Numbered from the stretch's first letter, positions 1 to 9,687 are shown. The stretch is 64,000 bases of DNA from CBDFMR01 sp965249765 (GCA_965249765.1 CBDFMR010000004.1:124001-188000); one strand, 5' to 3'. A program made the numbers and translations. The notes: generated by a model not told the origin, from the sequence alone.

Positions 1-2
1 TA

Positions 3-353
3 CATGCTGACATAGAAAAAAATGACGCAAATCTCATTCCGGGAATGTATATCAATGCTTTGATAAATATCGGTATAAATAAGGTGCAAGCTGTTCCAGA
101 AAGTGCAATTGTCAGAGCAGAAGGAAGAGAATTTGTTTTCTTATGGGAGAAAGAGAATATGCAATCAAATGATGCTTCTGAAATAACCTTTGCCAGATTG
201 GAAGTAAAAACTGGTGCAAGGCAACTGGGTCATGTAGAAGTGACACCATTGGATGAAATTCATGATGGAGATAAAATTGTTCTAGACGGATCTTATTACT
301 TGCAGAGTCATTTGCAAAAAGCAGAAAGTGGTGGTGGACATTCGCATAATTAG
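3..353 (+). CDS. RND efflux periplasmic adaptor subunit, C-terminal end (cut by window edge)
   Basis: The reading frame is already open at the left edge and ends in TAG at 351-353, so only about 116 C-terminal residues are seen. Text such as LIPGMYINALINIG followed by AVPESAIV and a final beta-rich stretch with DGDKIVLDGSYYLQS matches the membrane-proximal end of HlyD/CusB-type adaptors. These link an inner-membrane RND pump to an outer-membrane channel in the periplasm. The C-terminus ends GGGHSHN, a His-containing tail that fits metal-efflux (Cus/Czc-like) members; metal specificity is inference. No pump gene follows: the next 160 bp are unassigned and then an IS200/IS605 element begins. 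Confidence 0.75.
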   Translation, partial: HADIEKNDANLIPGMYINALINIGINKVQAVPESAIVRAEGREFVFLWEKENMQSNDASEITFARLEVKTGARQLGHVEVTPLDEIHDGDKIVLDGSYYLQSHLQKAESGGGHSHN

Positions 354-515
354 AGGGAAAGGAAAGCCTATAAGTTGTCTATAAACACTAAAAGGAAATC
401 TGTCATTGAATATATAGATGTCCTTCCGATAGCTTTAAGTGGGGGAGGCCACAATCAAAAATCACCAACATTAATGAAGTCACGATTATCGAGATTTTAA
501 TTTCTAGTTATTGGG

Positions 516-1050
516 ATGGTTGAAATCCCACGCCTTTAGGCGGGAACTTTAGTATCTTAGTGAGATGGCAAATTATAGGAAAGGCTCACATACGAAGTAT
601 GACACAAAGATACACATAGTATGGGTGACGAAATATCGGAAGCCAGTAATGAGAGGAGAAATAGCAAAGCGGGTAGGACAACTAATTAGAGAGATATTTA
701 TGACAAATGAGATACAAATAGTAAAAGGCCATGTATCGAAGGATCATGTACACCTACTACTAAGTTATCCATCGAAGATAAGTATAAGTAAAATAGCACA
801 ATACATAAAAGGGAAAACGTCAAGGAAACTACTCCAAGAGTATACAGAGCTTCGGAAGATGTTTTGGGGACGTCACGTTTGGGCTAGAGGATATTTTGCA
901 GTTAGTAGTGGTAATGTTACGGACAAAGTAATAGAAGAGTACATATCAAATCAGGATAAAGAGCCAAAGAATGATGATTTTAAAATCCATGATGATTAAT
1001 AACCGGCTTACAGCCGTAAAATGAAATCTACCGGCTTCAAGCCGGTAGTA
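516..1050 (+). mobile_element. IS200/IS605-family element, tnpA only
   Basis: A single Y1 transposase gene is bracketed by short imperfect palindromes rather than inverted repeats, as in IS200-type elements. The left subterminal hairpin is CCCACGCCTTTAGGCGGGA near 527-545. On the right there is a small hairpin CGGCTTACAGCCG (about 1003-1015) and a stronger one from CTACCGGC to GCCGGTAG (about 1028-1048). No tnpB accessory gene is present. Exact cleavage points cannot be set without an empty site. The element abuts an IS110 remnant on its right, so it may have inserted next to or into that IS. Confidence 0.75.
565..999 (+). CDS. tnpA: IS200/IS605-family Y1 transposase TnpA
   Basis: This 144-residue protein has the normal length of the family. 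It carries the HUH metal-binding motif in the segment KDHVHLLLSYP (about residues 71-81) and the catalytic Tyr region near GYFAVSSGNVTDKVIEEYI (about residues 111-129). Such enzymes act as dimers on single-stranded DNA, cutting at subterminal hairpins with a covalent Tyr-DNA intermediate ('peel and paste'). The gene looks intact. It is related to, but clearly diverged from, the second copy at 43787-44224, so two different IS200-like elements are present. Confidence 0.93.
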   Translation: MANYRKGSHTKYDTKIHIVWVTKYRKPVMRGEIAKRVGQLIREIFMTNEIQIVKGHVSKDHVHLLLSYPSKISISKIAQYIKGKTSRKLLQEYTELRKMFWGRHVWARGYFAVSSGNVTDKVIEEYISNQDKEPKNDDFKIHDD

Positions 1051-1081
1051 GTTTAATCAGAAGCAAGGAGTAGTCGACGAT

Positions 1082-1699
1082 CTTCCTACCAAAAAACCAT
1101 ATAAGAAACAAAATAAGAATGGCCTAAAAGGTATTGATTTAAATATAATATCATATCAATACTTTAATGGAGTTGACCTGATGGCAATACCAGGAGTAAG
1201 CCACAGTACAGTTCTCACATTCATGAGCGAAATAGGTCCAGAAGGGCTGAAGAAATTCTCTTCTGCCAAGAAGTTTGCTTCGTGGCTTAGGTTGGCTCCC
1301 AACAACAAAATGAGTGGAGGAAGAATCCTATCCAATAGAATACCTAAAGGAAGTAATCGACTTAAGATCGCTTTGAGAAATGCTGCAAATGCAGTTGGCA
1401 ATTTAAAAGACTCGGATCTAGGTAAGTTCTTCAAAAAGATAGCTTTTCGAAAAGGTAGACAAGCAGCTATCACAGCAACCGCCAGAAAACTTGCAGTCAT
1501 CCTTTGGAATATGGTTACCAAGAGGGAGCAATACAATCCAACAAATCAATATGTATTCCTTGATGAAAAACGAAGGTGTGTAGAACAAATTGCACTTTTT
1601 GATAGAAAAACAGATTTGTCGACTATCCCAATATTCACAATTTCATTATTGGATCCAACCGCAAGGGGCGCAAAGATAGTATGCAAAGGACGCTATTGA
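1082..1699 (+). pseudogene. IS110-family transposase, C-terminal remnant
   Basis: The readable frame begins within or next to the right end of the upstream IS200/IS605 element and ends in TGA. The segment GVDLMAIPGVSHSTVL and the following FASWLRLAPNNKMSGG, RIPKGSNRLKIALRNAAN and RKGRQAAITATARKLAVILWN are typical of the C-terminal Transposase_20 domain of IS110-family enzymes. The N-terminal DEDD catalytic domain is missing, so this is a remnant. The tail after about residue 130 (CVEQIALFDRKTDLST onward) does not resemble the family and probably reads into flanking DNA. It belongs to a different IS110 lineage from the copy at 10967-13077. Confidence 0.8.
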
Positions 1700-1768
1700 C
1701 TGATTTTGTAGAATTTGGTCTCCTTGCGGTAATAAAAGATATTATCCATACGAAGTCAGTACGATATA

Positions 1769-1951
1769 TTGAGGCAAAGCTGCATTTGTGCAATTTGTTT
1801 TACACAGAAAAGAAGAGCTATAGCTCAGCTCAGAAAGAAAATTAGTAAATTCGGTATTGACCCCAATGATTTGGGAATCTTTAGCAGACAGAAATACAAA
1901 TTAGCTTACGAGAAAAAGAGGATTGATAATCAAGGGGCTAGCGAACGTTAG
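1769..1951 (+). other. Short ORF of unknown nature, possibly a gene fragment
   Basis: A 60-codon ORF, basic in composition, contains IAQLRKKISKFGIDPNDLGI followed by KYKLAYEKKRI. The second half reads like a protein C-terminus, while the first residues (MRQSCICAICF) look like chance coding. No family is recognised. It lies in IS debris and may be the tail of a lost gene. Confidence 0.2.
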
Positions 1952-2386
1952 TCAGAATTCCCCGAAATTGGCCGCCAAAATTCGAACAAAAATTTACTAA
2001 TTTCTCCAAGCCCAATAAGACCATTTTTATAACGAAACTATTGACTATCTTTAAGAACAGTCAGATCTAAGCTCGATGTTTTAAATAGTGTGAATTCATG
2101 AAAATGGATCAACCTCATCAGAATTCGGAGCTGGGTGCTTTAGTGAAAGACCAAATGGTGGAGCATTTGCTACCCCGAATACAATAGTATAATGATTCAA
2201 AATTAGACAAGCACCTGTTCTGACAACTTTTTTATTGGACCTTAAGTTGTTCCAGCTTGGGAAAGAAATATTTTGTACCTAACTTTAAAAATTAGGCGTT
2301 TTAGTGCCGTTTCGTTATATACAATAGAAATCCAATTTTTGAGGACTAATGATGTTATAGTCCCATTATCTAAAATTTAATCAGTC
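1952..2386. other. Intergenic stretch with IS debris, no convincing gene
   Basis: I see no supportable gene here. There is one 29-codon ORF at 2098-2187 (begins MKMDQPHQNSELGALV) that could be the start of a lost gene. The stretch separates mobile-element debris on the left from the hemolysin III relic on the right. Confidence 0.3.
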
Positions 2387-3045
2387 ATGCACCTCAAGGA
2401 ACCAAAATTCGACGAAGGAATGTACTCAGAAGAGGAAGAGAGGTTCAATATATATTCTCATGGTTTAGGATTTGTCATGAGCCTGATAGGGGGTGTGTTC
2501 TTAGTCATCAAAGGGCTCGAGTATGAGAAGAATATTTACTTGATTAGCTTTTTGGGGTAAGTCTTATGGTTCTTTACCTGGCATCTACATTATATCATTC
2601 TGCTAAAGACATTAGAAAACGTCGAAGACTGAGGATATTAGACCATGCCTCGATATATCTCTTAATTGCTGGTTCCTATACACCATTTACATTATTGTCT
2701 CTACCACCTAACTATGGTTTGCCTATATTCTTCTCAATATGGATGGTGGCGGCCATAGGCATTGTGTTAAAACTTTTTTATACAGGGGAATATGACGTCT
2801 TATCTACGATTGCATACGTGATTATGGGATGGGTGGCAGTCATAAGCATCAAACCCTTGATAGCCTCGCTTGACTGGAATGGGGTGCTGCTTCTTTTTGT
2901 TGGCGGAGCAGCATATACTCTAGGTGCTCTTATTTATGCTCTGAATAGGATACGATTTAATCACGCCGTTTTTCATGTTTTTGTTTTGATAGGAAGTCTC
3001 TGTCATTTTCTTTCTGTCTTCCTTTATGTTCCATCATCTTTTTGA
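2387..3045 (+). pseudogene. Hemolysin III / PAQR family membrane protein, frameshifted
   Basis: An ATG at 2387 opens a frame with EEERFNIYSHGLGFVMSLIGG, the usual N-terminus of the hemolysin III (HlyIII/PAQR-like) family, but it hits TAA at 2558-2560 after 57 codons. The family sequence continues one frame over: FGVSLMVLYLASTLYHS (about 2551 onward), then the conserved LDHASIYLLIAGSYTPF and a late FNHAVFHVFVLIGSLCHF, ending in TGA at 3043-3045. The break coincides with a T5-G4 run (CTTTTTGGGG), so a one-base indel or a sequencing error in the homopolymer is likely. The intact protein would be a seven-helix integral membrane protein of about 215 residues; its cellular role is not established. 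Confidence 0.85.
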
Positions 3046-3104
3046 CATTATAAGCACAATTTAGTTGCAACAATCTTGCAAGCCTTTTCTCCTACATTTG
3101 ACCG

Positions 3105-4007
3105 ATGGGACATGATCACTCACACCACCACCATTCATCCGGGAATATAAAACTGGCTTTCTTTCTTAATCTTGCTTTTACTGTATTGGAGATAATCGGA
3201 GGCTTTCTTACTAATAGTGTTGCCATACTATCTGATGCCGTTCATGATCTTGGAGATAGTTTTTCATTGGGAACAGCATGGTATTTGCAAAACAAGTCTG
3301 AGCAAAAACCAGATGATAAGTTCTCATTTGGCTATGCGAGATTTTCTCTCCTAGGGGCATTGATCAATAGTGTGATCTTGATATTAGGATCTATTTACAT
3401 AATAGTAGAAGCAACTAATAGATTGCAGAATCCTGAGGTAAGCAATGCAAAAGGTATGTTTTTATTTGCCATCTTAGGTATACTGGTCAACGGATATGCA
3501 GCATGGAAGGTGAGCCATGGAAAGTCTCTCAATGAAAGGGTAATATCATGGCACTTGATAGAGGATGTGCTCGGCTGGGTCGCAATACTCATTGTATCTA
3601 TCGTACTTCTTTTTAAAAACATTCCATATCTCGACCCAGCACTGTCTATCTTGATAACGATCTATGTCCTCTGGAATGTCATGAGGAGACTCAAAGAAAC
3701 TTTATATGTCTTTCTTCAAGGAATACCCTCCGACATCGATCTAGCAAAAGTGGAGGTCGATATTACGGATTTAAACAACGTAGATTCTGTTCATCATACG
3801 CATGTGTGGTCATTGGATGGTGAGCGGCATGTATTTACTACTCACGTCAAGCTCAAGCACATCACATCGTTAGAGCAGCTGCTCAAGGTGAAGAATGATA
3901 TTAAAATCTTGCTCTCTGGGTATCGTTTTGAGTATTATACAATCGAGACAGAGCTTGATGAAGAAACTTGTGGAATGAAAAAAGGAGAGGGTAAGAATCG
4001 ATTGTAA
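3105..4007 (+). CDS. Cation diffusion facilitator (Zn/Co/Cd efflux antiporter)
   Basis: A 300-residue protein with a His-rich N-terminus (MGHDHSHHHH) followed by about six transmembrane helices and a cytoplasmic C-terminal domain, the standard CDF plan. Metal-site motifs are visible: SDAVHDLGDS in helix 2 (HxxxD type) and HLIEDVLGW in helix 5. The C-terminal domain contains VDSVHHTHVWSLDGE, the usual metal-sensing loop. CDF proteins export divalent cations in exchange for protons. Together with the RND adaptor at the left edge it suggests a small metal-resistance neighbourhood, although IS debris separates them. The extra C-terminal CGMKKGEGKN tail is unremarkable. Confidence 0.93.
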   Translation: MGHDHSHHHHSSGNIKLAFFLNLAFTVLEIIGGFLTNSVAILSDAVHDLGDSFSLGTAWYLQNKSEQKPDDKFSFGYARFSLLGALINSVILILGSIYIIVEATNRLQNPEVSNAKGMFLFAILGILVNGYAAWKVSHGKSLNERVISWHLIEDVLGWVAILIVSIVLLFKNIPYLDPALSILITIYVLWNVMRRLKETLYVFLQGIPSDIDLAKVEVDITDLNNVDSVHHTHVWSLDGERHVFTTHVKLKHITSLEQLLKVKNDIKILLSGYRFEYYTIETELDEETCGMKKGEGKNRL

Positions 4008-4064
4008 AAAAGGTCGACACTCCACAAGCATCGACCAATCCTATTTCTTTAATTATCTTATTAA

Positions 4065-4610
4065 CTACCCCTGAGCCTCTATCAGATGTTCTTTCGCTCT
4101 AAATGAAGCTATATTCTGTTTATGTGCTTCAAATTCTGCTTCTATGTTAGTATTGCTCGTATCAATTAATTCCTTTAGATCGTCTCTCTTTTTCCTCATA
4201 AGAGGTGTTGGTAGCTTTCTTAGCGCGATAGTCATTTTGTTGTCAAATTCAACAACCGTTCTTTTCTTATCAAGCTTGAGACTATTAGAAAGGGTATTAA
4301 CCCTAGTAGCACAGCTGTTTTTGGCATTCATTGCTGGTTTTTCTTTACCCTCAGCCAGCACCTTGGTGAATGTTTCTATTTCTTTAGAAACACTCTTTCT
4401 ATAATTCTCACCCATACTTCCAAGTGTCTTATCAAGATTGGCTTGTTCTTTATCCAAGGTTTGCTGCCATTTGGCTTCATCTTCTTCATAGTTGACAGTG
4501 CTCTCCGCATTCACAGACTCCACCTCCATAAGGTCGGTGATGAGAGATTCTTGTGATTGTACGGCATAGGAAATGGCGAGAAGCATGAGAGTAAATAGTG
4601 TATTTTTCAT
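4065..4610 (-). CDS. Secreted protein of unknown function
   Basis: I choose the start at 4610 because it gives a clean signal peptide (MKNTLFTLMLLAISYAVQSQ); an upstream ATG adds eight residues and would spoil it. The mature part is about 160 residues, rich in Glu, Lys and Asn and mostly helical, with one Cys (NSCATRVNTLS). No family is recognised. It converges with the CDF gene on the left, so it is probably a monocistronic gene exported to the periplasm or beyond. Confidence 0.65.
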   Translation of the reverse strand: MKNTLFTLMLLAISYAVQSQESLITDLMEVESVNAESTVNYEEDEAKWQQTLDKEQANLDKTLGSMGENYRKSVSKEIETFTKVLAEGKEKPAMNAKNSCATRVNTLSNSLKLDKKRTVVEFDNKMTIALRKLPTPLMRKKRDDLKELIDTSNTNIEAEFEAHKQNIASFRAKEHLIEAQG

Positions 4611-4845
4611 TTTTATTCTATGGTTTAATATCATGTGAAATATCGCTTTGACAATTTACTAACGGCATCTATATTATAAAAGTGCCCCAGTATTGACCCA
4701 AGAAGAATGATTGACAAAATTTTAACATTCTTTAGAAGCTCTTGCGAATTTAAAAAATTTAAGCATATTGAGGAGAATACTGGGTGATGAACATATATCG
4801 CGCAAAAAACATTGCTAAATTTACGAAGGGACAAATCGAAATTCA

Positions 4846-5415
4846 TTGAATCTACCTAACATTCTCAGCTTATTCAGAATCATAGTTGCACTCACCGTGC
4901 CATTTTTGGTCATTAACGGAAGTCTGACCGTAAGACTAGTGGCAGGGAGTATTTGTTTTATAGCGGCAATTACGGATCTTATAGATGGCTGGTATGCGCG
5001 TAAATACGGCCTTGTGACCAAAATTGGAAAAATTCTAGATCCAATTGCAGATAAAGCTTTTGTCATCATTTGCCTCTCCGTTCTTGCTTATCTCGACGTT
5101 ATGTCGTTTTGGTGGATAATACCTATCATTTTGAGAGAGGTGATCATTACCGTTTATAGGCTTATTTTTCTGGAAAGAGGTGCTGTCGTTGCGGCTGTAA
5201 GATCAGGTAAGATCAAAACAATCCTTCAAATGCTAAGCATCGCTGTAGCCTATAGCATGTTTATGATCAGTCGTCATGCTCCTAGTTATTTCTATGATTT
5301 TTATTGGATTATCTTGTATGTAATACTCTCATTGACCATTCTGTTGACCGTACAATCAGGTTACATTTTTTTCAGGAACAACTGGAGATTGGTGAAACGC
5401 GTACATAATATCTGA
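4846..5415 (+). CDS. pgsA: CDP-alcohol phosphatidyltransferase, PgsA-like
   Basis: The CDP-alcohol phosphotransferase signature DxxDGxxAR...GxxxDxxxD is complete in DLIDGWYARKYG followed by GKILDPIADK (about residues 44-69). With about five hydrophobic helices and a length of 189 residues it fits CDP-diacylglycerol-glycerol-3-phosphate 3-phosphatidyltransferase, the first committed step to phosphatidylglycerol in the inner membrane. The start is TTG at 4846 (MNLPNILSLFR): the frame is closed by TAA at 4816-4818 and holds no ATG in between, so a TTG start is forced unless translation begins farther inside. Substrate assignment is by family resemblance only. Confidence 0.85.
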   Translation: MNLPNILSLFRIIVALTVPFLVINGSLTVRLVAGSICFIAAITDLIDGWYARKYGLVTKIGKILDPIADKAFVIICLSVLAYLDVMSFWWIIPIILREVIITVYRLIFLERGAVVAAVRSGKIKTILQMLSIAVAYSMFMISRHAPSYFYDFYWIILYVILSLTILLTVQSGYIFFRNNWRLVKRVHNI

Positions 5416-5451
5416 TTGTAGAAAGCTCAATTTGTAACAAGAAAAATGTAG

Positions 5452-5490
5452 AAAGTACAAAGATCAAGACATCTTGATACTTTGTACTTT
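5452..5490. terminator. Bidirectional intrinsic terminator
   Basis: A long near-perfect hairpin (left arm AAAGTACAAAGATCAAGA, right arm TCTTGATACTTTGTACTTT, one bulged base) followed by T residues lies between the converging ends of the pgsA-like gene and the gene ending at 5503. It can serve both strands. Confidence 0.8.
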
Positions 5491-5502
5491 TTACTTGAAT
5501 TA

Positions 5503-6777
5503 CTAATTCTCTCCTATCTCTTGCAACTTCTCTATATCATTATTAATTGTAAGAATACTGATACAGGTGGCTGTACAGAATACAGGACTCGTGATGCAAT
5601 GATGCCCATTCCAGCTTCCATCGTTGTTCTGGAAACTCATCAGCGTAGAGGTGATGTTGTCATACCAGTTGGACCAGTCGTTATCCGCATTTACCACTAA
5701 TGACTCGCCTGTTTGTAACATGCTCAGAAATTCCTCACCACCATTATTGCCAAATCCATTCAGTACTTCTTTGCGTTGAGATTTTATTTTTGATGACTGA
5801 TATACTCTGTATGCTGTGTTCAACTCCATGGCGTCTTCTTCGTCAAGTCCTATTTTTTTAAGATTATCTGCGTTGACGACAACTTCATCTAGAATACCAT
5901 CGTCCTTAGCTCGTTGAATAAGCGTCTCAGCTTTTCGAGCTTCCTTGGCACTTGCCCTTGTACTTCCGGTGACGGAGTATAGAATGACACCAGCACCGTC
6001 CGCAGCATTTACTACTTCGGTATTAGCATCGTAATTACCTTTGAGATAATCTCGGGACTTACGTAGCTTGATACCGTCGACTTTTATTCCTAGTGCCTGC
6101 GCTGATTCCAACGCACTATTCGCAAATGAACTCTGTAGGACTCCGGCCCATGTACCTCCTTTCTGACTCCCTCGATCATCCATGGCTACTTCAATGCTTT
6201 TTACACATTTCTCAAGTCGCTTTTCAATTTTAGCTTTGTAGGGATGATTAACTTTTAGGTCACTTAGGATATTCGTTAGGTATTGTGTTGTAATCACCAT
6301 GTCGATGTTTTGCCCGAGCTTGCTTTGTATTTGCGTTCCTCGTGTATTAGTCAGGTAGATATCGCTGGGGGATACATTGCCTATAACCTCGAGGAGATAA
6401 TCGGTGGCTTCTTTGACTTGACGCTTATATGGACCTTTATCAAGCGATGAGCCGGCTCTTACCAGGGCCATCGCCACCATGGCAGTAGTCGCGGGATCAG
6501 TAGGAACAGCATGAGGGTCGTTCACGTTCTGTCTGTTGTGGCTACCACATCCCCATCCGCCATTTTTCTGCTGGGCATCCTTTATCCACTTTAAGGCTCT
6601 TTCTACTGACGAATGTACCTCTGCAGGTTCGTTGAAAATAAGTGTATGTGGGACTGGGTCTTGATTCATCAGGGTGCGGAATACACAATGTTTGTTTTTG
6701 TGATTGTCCATGTTGACGAACCATGCTATAGAAATGAGTGCTATGGAAGCAAGGGAAGAAAAAAGAATCTTACGCAT
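5503..6777 (-). CDS. Secreted alpha/alpha-toroid (prenyltransferase/squalene-cyclase-like repeat) protein
   Basis: A 424-residue protein with an N-terminal hydrophobic export segment (ILFSSLASIALISIAWF). It contains repeats of the QNGGWG type: AQQKNGGWGCGSH (about residues 68-80) and FQNNDGSWNGHH near the C-terminus. These are typical of terpenoid cyclase/prenyltransferase alpha-alpha toroid folds. The residues between are helical and lack a recognisable DCTAE or DDxxD motif, so catalytic activity is not supported; many bacterial members are uncharacterised exported proteins. Cys residues late in the protein (ITSPVFCTATCIS) may form disulfides. The gene stands alone and ends against the shared terminator at 5452-5490. 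Confidence 0.7.
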   Translation of the reverse strand: MRKILFSSLASIALISIAWFVNMDNHKNKHCVFRTLMNQDPVPHTLIFNEPAEVHSSVERALKWIKDAQQKNGGWGCGSHNRQNVNDPHAVPTDPATTAMVAMALVRAGSSLDKGPYKRQVKEATDYLLEVIGNVSPSDIYLTNTRGTQIQSKLGQNIDMVITTQYLTNILSDLKVNHPYKAKIEKRLEKCVKSIEVAMDDRGSQKGGTWAGVLQSSFANSALESAQALGIKVDGIKLRKSRDYLKGNYDANTEVVNAADGAGVILYSVTGSTRASAKEARKAETLIQRAKDDGILDEVVVNADNLKKIGLDEEDAMELNTAYRVYQSSKIKSQRKEVLNGFGNNGGEEFLSMLQTGESLVVNADNDWSNWYDNITSTLMSFQNNDGSWNGHHCITSPVFCTATCISILTINNDIEKLQEIGEN

Positions 6778-6936
6778 GACTTAGTAATTTTGGAATGATT
6801 AAAAAATGGATCAGCTGAATCCTGTTTACATCTTTAATGATGAGCATGGTGATTTGAATACATAAATTGTTTTCAAAATATTTTTGGAATATTTGAATTA
6901 GCTTAGAAGTTTTAATCACTGCTTTAAATAAAGGCT

Positions 6937-7463
6937 ATGCCACATACAAGATTTTATTGCATGCTTTTTCTGTCATGGTCATTGGGTTGGGTTAGCGCTC
7001 AGGATCTTTCACCACAATATGTCCAGGAGACTAATTCTATAGACAACATCATCCACAGCTTATATAATGTGATTTCTGGCGATGCTGGGGTGGAACGGGA
7101 CTGCGTCTTTTTGGAAACTTATTTGCTGATAATGGCAAGTTGATACCCACAAGAAAGGACAAGAAAGGGGAAATGCGCGTTAATTATATTTCTCCTCAAG
7201 GATATATTGACAGGTCAGGGGCATGGTTGGTGGAGAACGGTTTTCACGAAAAGGAAATCCATCGAGTTACAGAAAAGTTTGGAAATATGGCTCATGTCTT
7301 TAGTTCATATGAGGCATTCAAATCGGGGGAGGATAAGCCATTTATGCGAGGTATAAATAGCATCCAGTTGCTCTATGACAATGATCGCTGGTATGTTGTA
7401 AATATTTACTGGCAGCAAGAGTCGGAAGCACATTTGTTGCCAGCGGAATACCTGCCTGAGTAG
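6937..7463 (+). pseudogene. SnoaL/NTF2-like secreted protein, frameshifted
   Basis: The first frame starts with a signal peptide (CMLFLSWSLGWVSAQDL), continues NVISGDAGVERDC and stops at 7141-7143. The continuation lies in the next frame, readable from about 7117 (LFADNGKLIPTRKDKKGEM) to TAG at 7461-7463, with HEKEIHRVTEKFGNMAHVFSSYEA and RWYVVNIYWQQE. This is the layout of a small SnoaL/NTF2-like domain protein. A one-base indel near the TCTTTTTGG run explains the break, either as a mutation or as a sequencing error. The intact product would be about 175 residues and exported. Confidence 0.7.
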
Positions 7464-7623
7464 GACTGAAAGATACAACTTGCAAGTCCAGTAAGGAGGT
7501 TTTAAAATTGCTGTAGCTCCTCTTAAGGTCAGCAAAGACAGACGCATCACATTTACTTTTGTCAACACATACAACTACATTTACAAAATAATGTAATCGT
7601 ATTCATTTACAATATTGTATTAT

Positions 7624-8085
7624 ATGAGAAATAAGAATAAACTTATACTGGAGCAACTTAGTAGGAAATTAGAACCATACAAGTCATTAGAAGAGGCAGA
7701 TGTTCCTGACAGAGGTTGGATCTATACCATCAGGAAGAGTCTAAACATGACGTTAGCACAATTGGGTAAAAAGACTAACATGACTCGGCAAGGTGTTAAA
7801 AAACTTGAAGAAAGGGAAGCAAACGGATCGATCGCTTTAAATACACTTAAAGAAATCGGCAAGGCCCTGGATATGAAATTGGTATATGGATTTTCACCCA
7901 TTTATGATTCGATTGATCAGATGGTCACAGATAAGGCTAAAAAGCTTGCTACTAAAATCGTTTTAAGAACTCACCAGAATATGCAACTTGAAAATCAAGG
8001 TAACAGTAAAGAACAAATCATTAAGGCTATTGACGACTTAGGACAAGAAATTAAACGAGACATGAGAAAATCACTATGGGATTAA
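7624..8085 (+). CDS. Mobile mystery protein A (HTH, probable antitoxin or regulator)
   Basis: A 153-residue protein with a helix-turn-helix of the Xre type at about residues 32-66 (IRKSLNMTLAQLGKKTNMTR). Its overall pattern (RKLEPY near the N-terminus, GKALDMKLVYGF after the HTH, a helical C-terminus) matches the family called mobile mystery protein A. That family is nearly always encoded just upstream of a Fic-domain mobile mystery protein B, as here, with overlapping genes (the next ATG is at 8076). I choose the ATG at 7624 over an in-frame TTG at 7615. A toxin-antitoxin-like role is an inference from the pairing. Confidence 0.85.
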   Translation: MRNKNKLILEQLSRKLEPYKSLEEADVPDRGWIYTIRKSLNMTLAQLGKKTNMTRQGVKKLEEREANGSIALNTLKEIGKALDMKLVYGFSPIYDSIDQMVTDKAKKLATKIVLRTHQNMQLENQGNSKEQIIKAIDDLGQEIKRDMRKSLWD

Positions 8086-8672
8086 CAATCGATAATAAGG
8101 ATGGTCAATCTCCATTGGACGAGGACGAGCTGCGGGGCTTGATAATTACAACAATAACTACACAGAATGAATTAGATTAGCACGAACAAAGGAATATTGA
8201 GAGGGCAATAGAATGGACAATTCACCATAATTTTTCAGAAAGGCAAATCTTGAGTGAACGATTTATAAAAGACTTGCACAAACATATGTTTTCCGAAGTT
8301 TGGAAATGGGCGGGTTCTTTTAAGATATCAGAGAAAAATATAGGAGTTGCATGGACTATGATACCCGTCGAATTAAGGCGCCTGTTAGATGATATTACAT
8401 TTTGGATAGAAAATAGTGTGTATCCACCTGATGAAATAGCCATAAGATTTAAATACCGACTTGTCAAAATACACTGCTTTCCTAATGGCAATGGACGGCA
8501 TTCAAGGGTCATGGCTGATATAATAATCGACTCAATATTTGGTCTGGAAATATTCACATGGCATCATTCAAATATGACCAAAGCAGATGAAGTGAGATCT
8601 AAATATATATCAGCAATAAAAGAAGGAGACATGGACAATATAAAACCATTGATAGAATTTGCAAGAAGCTAA
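8076..8672 (+). pseudogene. Mobile mystery protein B, Fic/DOC family, with premature stop
   Basis: The ATG at 8076 overlaps the end of the upstream gene and opens the family N-terminus (SPLDEDELRGLIITTITTQN), but TAG at 8178-8180 interrupts it after 34 codons. The same frame then continues cleanly to 8672 with EQRNIERAIEW, FSEVWKWAGSFKISEKNIG and the Fic core HCFPNGNGRHSR (about residues 132-143). Fic enzymes transfer AMP or related groups to target proteins, and the core HxFxxGNGR is present. Because the reading frame is otherwise intact, this is a single nonsense mutation or base-call error; an internal start would leave the Fic core translatable. Confidence 0.85.
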
Positions 8673-8715
8673 ATATGGACCTTTTCTTGCCTATGTGGAG
8701 TAATGAAAAGACTAG

Positions 8716-9687
8716 ATGATGAGGATGAATAATCAAGACGCTAGTAATAAAATCACAATTATTGCGACCCTCAGTATCATTCTGATTTGCTATGCCTGCA
8801 GTCGAAAAAAAATGATCCATGATCATCACGTTCATTTGTTTAGTGATTCCCTTATCGAAAATTTAAGATTGGATCCGGTTAGAAGTTTTTATTTAAAAGG
8901 TTCTAATGAATCTTATTCTAATATCGATACGGTGTTGCGCAGTAATAAAGCAAAGAGAGTCTGGTTGATTTCAACTGGGTATGGGTTTGATAAAAATACA
9001 ATGACCGAAGCGGAGCTAGTTTCAAAGGTGGCGAAGGAAAATGATTTCTTGTCCGGTATCGTGGAACGACATCCCAAGAAGCTCCTTCCATTCTATGGAA
9101 TTGACCTGATGATACCCGAAGCGCTGGAAGAGATCAGGAGATGTCATCGAGACCTGAATTTTTATGGTATCAAACTCCATTTCCACTCGTCTAAGGTCAA
9201 TTTGAGAAATAAGAAAACTAGAGAATTGCTAAAGCCTATATTCGAATTCTTGTGTGAGAAACATATTCCGGTACTCATCCATTTCTGGAATCACAAATCA
9301 GATTTTGGTTCGGACGATTTGACCTTATTCTTTAATGATATTTTAGATTCTGACGAATCGTGCAAAATTATTTTTGCTCATATGGCTGGTGATGGAAGGA
9401 TGACTTCCTCTAATAAGGACTTAGTTGAACAGTTGATTGAGATCAATTCTATTAAAAAGCATCAGGTGTACTTTGAGACATCGGGATTCTTTCATGTCAA
9501 CAGTATTTTATCCAATGAGATCTCGAATGAAGAAAAACTAGGATTGTTGAATAAGATTGGTTTTGACAGAATATTGTTTGGAACTGATTACCCGGCTTAT
9601 TCTTATGAAGAGTCAGTGACAGGCATGACGAAGATTGGATTAACAGAAAAGCAAATTGAGTTCATCCTGACTAATACGATAGATTAA
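8716..9687 (+). CDS. Amidohydrolase-family lipoprotein (TIM-barrel metal hydrolase)
   Basis: A 323-residue protein with a lipoprotein signal (ATLSIILICYACS, lipid-attachment Cys near residue 28) and then a metal-dependent hydrolase barrel. The N-terminal metal motif is HDHHVHLF (about residues 36-43). Strand-end motifs YGIKLHFHSS, PVLIHFWNH and IIFAHMAG follow, and the C-terminal FGTDYP (about 288-293) supplies the usual Asp. This is the amidohydrolase_2 layout; substrates range from decarboxylation to lactone hydrolysis and cannot be told from sequence. It stands alone between the mobile mystery pair and a convergent gene. Confidence 0.8.
   Translation: MMRMNNQDASNKITIIATLSIILICYACSRKKMIHDHHVHLFSDSLIENLRLDPVRSFYLKGSNESYSNIDTVLRSNKAKRVWLISTGYGFDKNTMTEAELVSKVAKENDFLSGIVERHPKKLLPFYGIDLMIPEALEEIRRCHRDLNFYGIKLHFHSSKVNLRNKKTRELLKPIFEFLCEKHIPVLIHFWNHKSDFGSDDLTLFFNDILDSDESCKIIFAHMAGDGRMTSSNKDLVEQLIEINSIKKHQVYFETSGFFHVNSILSNEISNEEKLGLLNKIGFDRILFGTDYPAYSYEESVTGMTKIGLTEKQIEFILTNTID

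Noticed and set aside
354..515. A short readable segment after the efflux adaptor (KRKSVIEYIDVLPIALSGGG)
   Set aside because: No start codon or family support; it could be a pump-gene remnant but is too short to call.
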